NCBI RefSeq assembly: GCF_001678675.1
Contig: NZ_LZRN01000025.1
Span: forward strand, 1-61,984
DNA from: Gelidibacter algens
Lineage (GTDB): Bacteria; Bacteroidota; Bacteroidia; Flavobacteriales; Flavobacteriaceae
Direction of reading: 5' to 3'
DNA length: 61,984 nucleotides
Positions 1 through 7,567 of the stretch are shown in pieces (position 1 is the stretch's first letter; each line of letters opens with the position of its first letter). Under the pieces are notes generated by a model. It was given only the letters and a program-made list of their open reading frames with translations. It was not told the origin of the DNA and ran no database searches. A program made the translations under genes and the position numbers.

Positions 1-98
1 AATTAATTTTGTTAGGTTTTAAAGAATAAAAAAGGATATTCGCATAAAGTAAGTGATTTTAGAAAAGTAAAACTGATTTTTTTAAAATCACAATATTT

Positions 99-779
99 AT
101 GAACTTAAATGAATTGTCTAAAAACTTCAAAGAATTAATTCAAAAGCCCAAGAAATCAAGGCAAGAATTAGAATTGCAAAATGAGATTGGAATTAAATTA
201 GAAATAGCATTGAATGAGGAAGCTTCAACGTTAGTGGATGAACTCAATGGTATCGGTTTAAATATATCCTCAATATGGGACTTGGTTAACACGAGGAAAA
301 AATACCCCAGAGCTATAAGTATTTTATTAAAACATTTAGTTAAAGATTATAGTGAAAAAAATAAAGAAGGCATAGTAAGAGCTCTGACGGTAAAAGAAGC
401 AATTGGAAAAGCGACACCAACTTTAATCGATGAATATATGAAATTGTCGAAAGATCAAACAATATTGCGTTGGACCATAGGAAATGCCATATTTAAAACA
501 ATTACCAAACATGATGTCGATCGAATAATACCAATAATAAAAGATAAAGAGAATGGTATATCTAGGCAAATGTTTGTTGCAGCCTTAGGAAAAGTCAATT
601 TGCAAAATGTCGAAAATGTATTAATTGATTTACTTGACGATGATGAAGTTGTAGTGCAAGCTATCAAAGCATTAGGTCAATTGAAGTCGTTAAAAGCAAG
701 AGAGAAAATAGTGGTACTTAGCAAGCATTCTAACAAATTAATAAAAACAGAAGCTGAGAATGCATTAAAAGTTTTGTAA
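99..779 (+). CDS. HEAT-repeat-like protein of unknown function
   Basis: The 226-residue protein is almost entirely alpha-helical in character, with two C-terminal units (about residues 150-226) that look like HEAT/ARM repeats: short amphipathic helix pairs with patterns such as VENVLIDLLDDDEVVVQAIK followed by LGQLKSLKAREKI. There is no signal peptide or membrane segment, so it is probably cytoplasmic. HEAT repeats usually serve as protein- or nucleic-acid-binding scaffolds, but no catalytic motif is visible and I do not recognise the family. It reads towards a gene-poor stretch that ends in an integrase gene, so it may be cargo of an integrated element. The ATG at 99 is the first start after a long A/T-rich leader. 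Confidence 0.6.
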   Translation: MNLNELSKNFKELIQKPKKSRQELELQNEIGIKLEIALNEEASTLVDELNGIGLNISSIWDLVNTRKKYPRAISILLKHLVKDYSEKNKEGIVRALTVKEAIGKATPTLIDEYMKLSKDQTILRWTIGNAIFKTITKHDVDRIIPIIKDKENGISRQMFVAALGKVNLQNVENVLIDLLDDDEVVVQAIKALGQLKSLKAREKIVVLSKHSNKLIKTEAENALKVL

Positions 780-857
780 GGTATTTTTAAGTTAAGCGGA
801 TTTTTATTTCACATGGCACAAAAAATTCCTCTTAAGGTATGAATTAAAGTAAGAGAT

Positions 858-902
858 GGGAATAGCAAGAGGGTAACGGGCAGAGCCACGTTACGTATTC
901 CC
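858..902. repeat. nested inverted repeat, oriT-like
   Basis: Outer arms GGGAATA (858-864) and TATTCCC (896-902) enclose inner arms GTAACG (873-878) and CGTTAC (889-894) around a GGCAGAGCCA centre. The nested dyad lies in non-coding DNA about 1 kb from an integrase gene. Such structures are typical of relaxase nick regions (oriT) or protein-binding sites of mobile elements. No relaxase gene is in the window, so the oriT reading is inference. Confidence 0.4.
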
Positions 903-965
903 ACACCAGTACAATTTATTGATTATCAATTAGTTGAAAATACACTGGTTTTTAAAATTTTATCG

Positions 966-1286
966 ATTTGCGTCAAATGGCCTCAAACCGCCTGTCAACA
1001 GGTGAAAATTTGCGTCAATTGATGAATTATCGAGTCTTTATGGGGAAGTTTAAGAATGTCCAAAAGTGTTTAAGAATTTTTAGAAAACTATTCAATTCTC
1101 ATATTTTAGTAAAGGCTATAATGCTCTTTTTTTTCTTTTCAATAGCAATTATGATTAAAGGAAAAAGTGGAAACTTGTAAAGTTTTCAGAAAGACAAGAA
1201 TGATTTTAAAATAAAATCACTAAAAATTGAAAGAAATTTTTCAAAAACATAAAGCCAGTTAATAGCCGTTTGGCCAAAGCCGTTTG
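966..1286. repeat. short direct repeats in gene-free region
   Basis: The 780-1422 interval has no convincing gene. It contains an exact 11-bp direct repeat ATTTGCGTCAA at 966-976 and 1008-1018, a small dyad CCTGT/ACAGG at 991-1002 between them, and an exact 9-bp direct repeat AGCCGTTTG at 1264-1272 and 1278-1286. Paired direct repeats close to an integrase gene could be arm-type or accessory-protein binding sites, but this is not demonstrated. Confidence 0.35.
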
Positions 1287-1359
1287 AATTGAAATTGAAA
1301 CCTGAGCAGTACAAGTCTTTAAAACTAAAATTATGATTTTGAAATTTAGTTTTAGCTGA

Positions 1360-1414
1360 AATTTCCTTTCAAAACACTCCCGTAGCCTTATGAGGAGCGC
1401 ATTGAAAGGAAATT
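1360..1414 (-). terminator. long inverted repeat just 3' of the integrase gene
   Basis: Thirteen-base arms AATTTCCTTTCAA (1360-1372) and TTGAAAGGAAATT (1402-1414) are perfectly complementary; the loop carries a second small dyad, CTCC/GGAG. It begins 8 bp beyond the integrase stop codon. It may act as a factor-independent terminator or mRNA-stabilising hairpin, though no clear U tract follows on the minus strand. A recombination-site role is an alternative. Confidence 0.4.
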
Positions 1415-1422
1415 CATTACCC

Positions 1423-2688
1423 TTAAAAAATTGTTTGTTTGGTTTGGGTCTTTGGTTTCAACTTTTTCGTTTCAAACCGTATCAGCAGATTGTCTATGTC
1501 CTCGCTTATCTTTGACTCCACGACCCTGGCATAAATCTGTGTTGTTGATAGCTTATTATGTCCCAACAGCTTTGATACGGTCTCAATGGGTACGCCATTG
1601 GAGAGCATGACGGTAGTTGCAAAGGTATGTCTGGCAACATGGAACGTTATATTCTTATGGATACCGCAGTCCAGTACAATTTCCTTCAGATATTTATTGG
1701 TCTTCTGGTTGGAGCTGAGCGGTAGGATGATTTTATTGTTCGTTTTTTCGGCTTCGTCCCTATATTTTTCTATAATTGCCAAGGCCTTGGGTAAAATAGG
1801 AATTTTGACCGTTTCATTTGTTTTTTCACGTTTGGTAAAGATCCAATAGTTGTTGTCGATGCCCAGTGTGATATGGTTCAGGGTTAGTTCCCTGACATCT
1901 ATATATGACAGTCCCGTGTAACAGGAAAACATAAAACAGTCCTTGACACGTTCCAACCGCGCATTGGTATAATGTGTATTCTCAATCAGTTCGAGTTCGC
2001 GCTCAGTAAGAAACTGCCTGTCAAATTTATCGAACTTAAGCTGGAACTGGTTGAACGGATTTTTTGGAATCCATTCCAACTTAACAGCAAGGTTGACCAT
2101 CTTTTTAAAGCGCTCCATATGTTTCATAACGCCGTTGTTGGACAGTACCAATTCTTTTTTTGGATTTCTGTAGGCTCTCAGGAACTGCTCAAAATCACAG
2201 ATGAACCGATAGTTCAATTGTTTCAGGTAAATGTCATCCACTTTTGAAACTTTGCTCAGATACTTCAACAGATACCTTTCGGTAGTGTAATAATTCTTCA
2301 TGGTGCCATATTTCAAGATGCTGACCATGTTGGTATTATGGTATGTCATGAGCTCAGTCAAAGTCTTATGGTTCTCGTCCAGACCCAAATAACGTGCTTT
2401 AACGGCGTTTGCGGTAATGATCTTTCCTTCTTCCAGTAATTGCTTATGGCAGTCCAATAAATGGCTGTATACTTGGTCTAGGTAGGTATTGAGGACTTTC
2501 GTTTTGAAGGAGCTCCCACGTGCCCTGTTCTTGTTGCTGTCCCAATCCCTTAAAAGTGTACACCTTTTTAAACTGATTTCTGAACGTTTCTGATTGCATG
2601 TGATACGGGCGAAGATGTTCAATTCATTCGCGTTGCTTCGGGATTTTCTGGTATAGAAAATCACGGCAAAGGTAGTGTTTGTCTGCAT
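1423..2688 (-). CDS. tyrosine-type site-specific integrase (Bacteroidetes mobile-element type)
   Basis: The 421-residue protein has the usual layout of Bacteroidetes integrases: an N-terminal arm-type DNA-binding domain (about 1-100), a core-binding SAM-like domain (about 105-210) and a C-terminal catalytic domain. Visible catalytic residues are H350-x-x-R353 (HVARHTF), H377 (LLGHN) and nucleophile Y386 (TQIYARV). At the position of the first catalytic arginine the motif reads TGLSYIDV, with serine instead of arginine; the same substitution is known in the IntDOT class, so the enzyme need not be inactive. The gene starts 216 bp from the 3' end of a tRNA-Pro gene and is followed by an inverted repeat. 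No relaxase, excisionase or cargo cluster is visible inside the window, so the element is a remnant or continues past the left edge. Confidence 0.9.
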   Translation of the reverse strand: MQTNTTFAVIFYTRKSRSNANELNIFARITCNQKRSEISLKRCTLLRDWDSNKNRARGSSFKTKVLNTYLDQVYSHLLDCHKQLLEEGKIITANAVKARYLGLDENHKTLTELMTYHNTNMVSILKYGTMKNYYTTERYLLKYLSKVSKVDDIYLKQLNYRFICDFEQFLRAYRNPKKELVLSNNGVMKHMERFKKMVNLAVKLEWIPKNPFNQFQLKFDKFDRQFLTERELELIENTHYTNARLERVKDCFMFSCYTGLSYIDVRELTLNHITLGIDNNYWIFTKREKTNETVKIPILPKALAIIEKYRDEAEKTNNKIILPLSSNQKTNKYLKEIVLDCGIHKNITFHVARHTFATTVMLSNGVPIETVSKLLGHNKLSTTQIYARVVESKISEDIDNLLIRFETKKLKPKTQTKQTIF

Positions 2689-2838
2689 TGTAGATGTCTT
2701 TGGTTAAACAAAAATGTTTTAAAGACAAAAGTCAAATCGTTTTTAAAGTCCCTTAAATTTACGACAATTTTGGTAAGAAAGTGCACACCTGATTGTACAC
2801 CTTTTAGTTGTTATGAAATGATATCAAGTGATATCACT
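2557..2838. repeat. repeats and palindromes around the integrase start
   Basis: TGTACACCTTTT occurs exactly at 2557-2568 (inside the integrase gene) and at 2794-2805, near a related GTGCACACCT at 2781-2790. Two TGATATCA palindromes lie 10 bp apart at 2819-2826 and 2829-2836, the second within the perfect 12-bp palindrome AGTGATATCACT (2827-2838). One helical turn spacing suggests an operator or recombination-accessory site between the tRNA gene and the integrase. Function is inferred only from position and symmetry. Confidence 0.35.
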
Positions 2839-2903
2839 AAAAATGAAAAACACTGAGAATCATACGATTAACAGTGTTTTAGTTTGTCCTATTGCTAGGT
2901 TTG

Positions 2904-2978
2904 TCGGGGTGGCAGGATTCGAACCTGCGACCTCCGCGTCCCAAACGCGGCGCGATAACCGGGCTACGCTACACCCCG
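2904..2978 (-). tRNA. tRNA-Pro (UGG)
   Basis: On the minus strand the acceptor arms CGGGGTG (5') and CACCCCG (3') pair, followed by discriminator A. The anticodon stem CCGCG/CGCGG carries the loop TTTGGGA, giving anticodon TGG. The T arm contains the standard GGTTCGAATCC. The 3' end faces the integrase gene, the normal arrangement for a tRNA used as an attachment site. Confidence 0.95.
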
Positions 2979-2999
2979 AGGTGGTTATCAAAAAAATTG

Positions 3000-3083
3000 C
3001 GGAGAGACAGGGACTCGAACCCTGGCGACACTTACGCGTCGACAGATTAGCAATCTGCTCCATTACCACTCTGGCACCTCTCC
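3000..3083 (-). tRNA. tRNA-Ser (GCU)
   Basis: Minus-strand acceptor arms GGAGAGG and TCTCTCC pair, with discriminator G. The anticodon loop TTGCTAA gives anticodon GCT. A long variable arm (CGACGCGTAAGTGTCG) marks it as a class II serine tRNA, and the T loop has GGTTCGAGTCC. It lies 21 bp upstream of tRNA-Pro on the same strand, probably in one transcript. Confidence 0.95.
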
Positions 3084-3177
3084 TATTTTATAAAGAACTT
3101 CCCTTAATTTCGGTTGCAAATGTAGCCTTTCATTACAAAGAACGCAACTATTTTCAAGAATTTTTCTTGTGATTTTA

Positions 3178-5225
3178 CTATTCTGGATATTCTATCCTGA
3201 GATGGAAGATGTTAGCCAATTTATTTTTCAATATTTTTTTGATGGATTCAATCTCTTTAAAGGTAATATCAGCATTTAAGAACTGTCCGTCTTCCATTTG
3301 TTTGTTGATAATATTTTCAACAAAATGATTGATTTTTGTGGAGGATGGATCCTTCAGACTTTTGGAAGCTGCTTCAACACTATCACACATCATCAGAATT
3401 GCAGTTTCCTTACTAAATGGTTTTGGTCCTGGATATCTAAAATCAGCATCATCTGTTGCAATATCAATTTCCTTTTCCTTCATATAAAAATAGTACACAA
3501 CGCTGGTTCCGTGATGGGTTCTAATAAAATCAATTACACGATCTGGCAAATTGTTCTTTTTGGCTATTTCGATACCATCCAAAACATGGGCAAAAATAAT
3601 GTTGGCACTTTCCTGAGCCGACAACTCATCATGGGGATTCAATCCTGTTGATTGGTTCTCTGTAAAATACGTTGGGTTCTTCATTTTACCGATATCATGA
3701 TAAAGAGCTCCTACCCTAACCAACATGGCATTGGCTCCAATTTCATTGGCAGAAGCTTCCGCTAAATTGGCTACATTTAAACTGTGATGGAATGTGCCTG
3801 GTGCCTTATTGGACAATTCCTTTAAAAGTTTGCTATTGGTGTCTGAAAGCTCCAACAAGGACACATCAGAAACTAAACCGAAAAGCTTTTCATAAATATA
3901 AATGAGCGGTTGTACAAACAAGGTGGCCAATCCACATAAAATAAAAAGTCCGAAAGCCTCAAAATTGAGATTCGTGATACTGCCTTCATGAATAACGAAA
4001 AAAGCAAAGTAGGTAATGATATAAACAAGGGTGATCTGCCCTACTGAAATGAATAGATTGGCGCGTTTGTACAATTCAGAAACCGTTAGTATGGTCACTA
4101 TTCCTGCAATAATCTGCAAAAACATATATTCATAACTATTAGGTACAATAAAGCCAAGCAACAAAACAGTCAAGACATGGGAAAAGAGTCCCAATCTGGC
4201 ATCAAAAAAGGCCTTCAATACCAATGGTAATACACAAAGTGGTACAACGTATACATATTTGGAATTATAATTGACAATGAGGGTTGTCAATAGCACCATC
4301 AATAGAATATTAAAAAATATGAAGGTCACTTTTGTATTGTCTAAAAAGACTTCGATGCGGTATTTTCTCAAAAACAATAAAAGCATCAATAAAGTCAATG
4401 CCACCAATAATGAATAAGACACTACTACCCATGTGTAATTGGAGGAGTTCCAAACCTGTGATTGATATTCTGATTCCAAAGATCTTAAAACATCATATTT
4501 CTGACCTTCTACCAATTCGCCTTTAGAAATGATCAAGGTTTCCCGCTCTATATTGCCTCGCGTTTCTGATATCTTATCAAGTTCTTCTTTTAACGCATTT
4601 TGGGTGAGGGATCTGTTGACCTTCAAATTGGGTTCAACCAAATCAAAAAACAAAGACACAAAGACGGCACTAAAATTAGAGTTGCCCTTTTCTTCAAGTT
4701 GTTTTTCCAACAGTTTTCTAAAAGCATCAATTTTAGAGAGTTCAGAATACGTTGTAGAAGCTATTTGATTTTGCCCATCCAATAAAATGACATTCTTGTC
4801 ATTAGGATAATTGTAATCTTCTTCTAAAACACCATTTTTATAGATCTCATCCAAAACTCGCTTGCCTACCCTAAAAAGTTCTGTCTTTTTTCTTCCTAAA
4901 GAATCATCAAAGGTGGTATTGAACTTCTTGTTGTAATCGTCATTCACAAAATCCTTGACCTCTTCAATAAGATCAAAGTAAATGGCGCTGTTTTCAACAA
5001 TGGCCGATTTTTCCTTCTCTAGTTCTTCTGGTGATTTTTGAATGGCAAAATCGAATGGTGCGTAAAGATTTTCAGATTGCCATGGCTTATTCTTATCAAA
5101 ATTGTATTTGAATTTACCGCTTTTGGGAAAGAGATAAACAATTAAAAAAGTAGTTCCTAATAAAAAGGAGTAATTTTGTAAATAAGTGCATGATTTTTAT
5201 ACCACTTGTTTATAATATTTTTCAT
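3178..5225 (-). pseudogene. 7TM-HD family membrane phosphohydrolase, frameshifted near its 5' end
   Basis: The intact downstream frame (3178-4947, 589 residues) contains an extracytoplasmic region, about seven hydrophobic helices (residues about 175-360) and an HD phosphohydrolase domain (GTFHHSLNVANLAE, ALYHDIGKM, HELSAQESA and RTHHGT) as in 7TMR-HD proteins, some of which hydrolyse cyclic di-AMP. Its first start would be GTG at 4947, in the middle of the extracytoplasmic domain. Translation from ATG at 5225 gives MKNIINKWYKNHALIYKITP, then hits TAG; adding one base to the five-T run (plus-strand A run 5162-5166) restores a continuous 682-codon frame through LLGTTFLIVYLFPKSGKFKY, the missing N-terminal membrane anchor. 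So the gene has a one-base deletion, or the sequence has an error here. It is read as disrupted but recent, because the rest is intact. Confidence 0.75.
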
Positions 5226-5320
5226 CAAAGTCTTCTCAATTGTCTTTCAAAAGTAATAAATTATAAGAGGATTAGTTGGTTTAACCTGAGGTTTCATTCC
5301 AAAATCAATTAAAAAATGTT

Positions 5321-5328
5321 TAATTTTG
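5321..5328 (+). promoter_or_regulatory. -7 box of the thiolase gene
   Basis: TAATTTTG matches the Bacteroidetes -7 consensus TAnnTTTG, 27 bp before the thiolase start codon. A well-spaced TTTG -33 element is not evident. Confidence 0.45.
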
Positions 5329-5355
5329 CGTCACGTAAAATAAAACCCATTAAAA

Positions 5356-6534
5356 ATGAGTAAAGAAGTCGTTATTGTATCAGCAGCAAGAACTCCCATA
5401 GGAAGTTTTTTAGGAGCCTTATCTACAGTTCCAGCTCCAAGATTAGGAGCCATTGCCATAAAAGGCGCGTTGGATAAGATCAAACTGAAGCCTGAATTGG
5501 TACAAGAAGTGATTATGGGTAATGTGGTACAAGCAGGAACAGGACAAGCACCTGCCCGTCAGGCGGCCATTTATGCTGGAATTCCTGATACGGTGCCATG
5601 TACTACAATTAATAAAGTGTGTGCTTCAGGTATGAAAGCAGTGATGCAAGCTGCCCAAGCCATTGCCTTGGGACATGCTGATATAATTGTTGCGGGGGGT
5701 ATGGAGAATATGAGTTTGATTCCGCATTATTTATATGCCAGAACAGGAACAAAATTTGGTCCAGCTACCTTAATTGATGGGATGCAAAAAGACGGTTTGG
5801 TAGATGCGTATGATGAAAATGCCATGGGTGTTTGTGCAGACGCATGTGCTACCGAATATAAGTTTAGTAGAGAAGATCAGGATGCTTATGCCATTCAGTC
5901 ATACAAAAGATCTTCAGCGGCTTGGGATGCAGGAAAATTTGATAATGAAGTGGTACCTGTGGAAGTCCCTCAACGTCGTGGAGACGCCATAGTCGTTTCA
6001 AAGGATGAAGAATACACCAATGTTAAGATGGATAAAATTCCATCTTTAAGACCCGCTTTTTCGAAAGATGGTACTGTTACGGCTGCCAACGCCTCCACCA
6101 TTAATGATGGTGCTGGAGCAGTTGTTTTGATGAGCAAGGAAAAAGCCGAAGAACTTGGGCTTAAACCGTTAGCAACCATAAGAGGTTATGCTGATGCGGC
6201 ACAAGAACCGAAATGGTTTACCACCTCTCCTGCCAAAGCGTTGCCAAAAGCACTTGATAAAGCAGGGATTTCAATAGATGATGTTGATTTCTTTGAGTTT
6301 AATGAAGCTTTCGCGGTAGTTGGATTGGCTAATATGAAGCTTCTGGGACTTAATGATAGCAACGTGAATGTTAATGGAGGAGCTGTTTCTTTAGGACATC
6401 CATTGGGATGTTCTGGGGTTCGAATTATCATAACCTTATTGAATGTGTTGGAGCAAAACAATGCTAAGCTTGGAGCAGCGGCCATTTGTAATGGTGGTGG
6501 AGGTGCATCGGCCATAGTTATTGAACGTCCTTAG
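5356..6534 (+). CDS. acetyl-CoA C-acetyltransferase (thiolase)
   Basis: This 392-residue protein is a full-length thiolase. It carries the acyl-accepting Cys89 (NKVCASGMKA), the GHP motif with His348 (LGHPLGCSG) and the proton-transferring Cys378 (CNGGGGASA). The family condenses two acetyl-CoA to acetoacetyl-CoA or runs the reverse thiolysis, acting in the cytoplasm in ketone-body, butanoate or fatty-acid metabolism. The sequence resembles biosynthetic/degradative acetoacetyl-CoA thiolases (AtoB/PhaA type) more than FadA. It appears to be a single-gene unit, with its own -7 box upstream and a gap of 230 bp before the next gene. Confidence 0.92.
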   Translation: MSKEVVIVSAARTPIGSFLGALSTVPAPRLGAIAIKGALDKIKLKPELVQEVIMGNVVQAGTGQAPARQAAIYAGIPDTVPCTTINKVCASGMKAVMQAAQAIALGHADIIVAGGMENMSLIPHYLYARTGTKFGPATLIDGMQKDGLVDAYDENAMGVCADACATEYKFSREDQDAYAIQSYKRSSAAWDAGKFDNEVVPVEVPQRRGDAIVVSKDEEYTNVKMDKIPSLRPAFSKDGTVTAANASTINDGAGAVVLMSKEKAEELGLKPLATIRGYADAAQEPKWFTTSPAKALPKALDKAGISIDDVDFFEFNEAFAVVGLANMKLLGLNDSNVNVNGGAVSLGHPLGCSGVRIIITLLNVLEQNNAKLGAAAICNGGGGASAIVIERP

Positions 6535-6764
6535 GTAGTGATTACCTTCAATTTTCTTTTTATAGTGTCGGACTCACATGGGTTACTTAGTCCTAAAAAA
6601 TAAATATATTCATCATAATGCCTCATCATTGATCTGTATGTTTCCACGAGGGTTTTACATCGAAATTTCTGATTTACCGCTTTTCTTGAGAGGGAAGAGT
6701 TGGCCTTTTCTTATCAATCCTGGGACATAAATCAAATATATAGTCAATAGACCATTTCATCTCT

Positions 6765-7514
6765 ATGCAATACGGAATTGCCAATTTAAGCATCGTCCCT
6801 TTAAGAATTGAACCTGATGATACTACTGAGCTTGTATCTCAAGTATTATATGGTGAAATTTTTAAGGTGACTGAACGCCGGAAAAAATGGAGTAAAATCC
6901 GTTTGGCTTATGATCAGTTTGAAGGTTGGATTGATAATAACCAGTACCTTGAAATTTCTGAAACCGATTATGATTCCGTTATAGAATTATCAGGGAGACT
7001 TTCAGGCGATTTGCTGGAGTTTGTCCAGGATCATAATGACCAATTGATCACCATTCCGTTAGGATCTTCTTTGACCTGTCTCAATTTCTTAAATCATTCA
7101 TTTGATGGCCATAGTATTGAGGGCCTACAGCCAAAATCACATGTAATTGACACCGCTTTTTTATATCGTAATGCGCCCTATTTGTGGGGAGGTAAAACAC
7201 CTTTTGGTATTGATGCTTCAGGTTTAACACAAATGGTGTATAAACTGAATGGGTACAAATTACATCGTACCGTGGAGCAACAGGCAAAGCAAGGCGAGGC
7301 TTTAAGTTTTATTGAGGAAAGTGAGATTGGAGATTTGGCTTTTTTTGATAATAACGAAGGGCAGATTATACATGTTGGCATCATTATGCCTGACAATTAC
7401 ATTATCCATGCCTACGGAAAAGTCCGTATTGACCGATTGGATCATTCAGGTATTTATAATATTGACACCAAAATGCACACGCACAAGCTGAGGGTCATCA
7501 AAAAAATTATATAA
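6765..7514 (+). CDS. SH3b + NlpC/P60-like protein lacking the catalytic cysteine
   Basis: The 249-residue protein has an N-terminal bacterial SH3-like domain (about 1-65), a linker/second SH3-like segment, and a C-terminal NlpC/P60 domain (about 125-249). NlpC/P60 enzymes cleave peptidoglycan stem peptides with a Cys-His-polar triad. Here the diagnostic D-C-S-G motif reads D-A-S-G: Ala151 is encoded by GCT at 7215-7217 inside PFGIDASGLTQ. The histidine at about 203 (IHVGII) and H215 remain. The rest of the domain is well preserved, with PYLWGGKTPFGI and GDLAFFDN. No signal peptide is seen. It is either a non-catalytic muropeptide/protein-binding homologue or has recently lost activity. A shared terminator separates it from the convergent TPR gene. 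Confidence 0.85.
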   Translation: MQYGIANLSIVPLRIEPDDTTELVSQVLYGEIFKVTERRKKWSKIRLAYDQFEGWIDNNQYLEISETDYDSVIELSGRLSGDLLEFVQDHNDQLITIPLGSSLTCLNFLNHSFDGHSIEGLQPKSHVIDTAFLYRNAPYLWGGKTPFGIDASGLTQMVYKLNGYKLHRTVEQQAKQGEALSFIEESEIGDLAFFDNNEGQIIHVGIIMPDNYIIHAYGKVRIDRLDHSGIYNIDTKMHTHKLRVIKKII

Positions 7515-7544
7515 AAAAAGCTACCTCATTGAGGTAGCTTTTGG
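7515..7544. terminator. bidirectional terminator
   Basis: Stem AGCTACCTCA (7519-7528) pairs with TGAGGTAGCT (7530-7539), with an A run before and a T run after. It lies between two convergent genes and can serve both. Confidence 0.85.
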
Positions 7545-7567
7545 TTTACTTACATATGTTGTCAACA

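Noticed and set aside
1-25. Possible left attachment-site copy (TTGTTAGGTTT) resembling DNA next to the tRNA-Pro 3' end (TTGCTAGGTTT)
   Set aside because: Only about 11 bases with a mismatch and outside the tRNA sequence itself; not enough to call an att site.
968-1180. 70-codon plus-strand frame in the gene-poor region near the integrase
   Set aside because: Composition is not protein-like, it overlaps direct repeats, and there is no recognisable motif.
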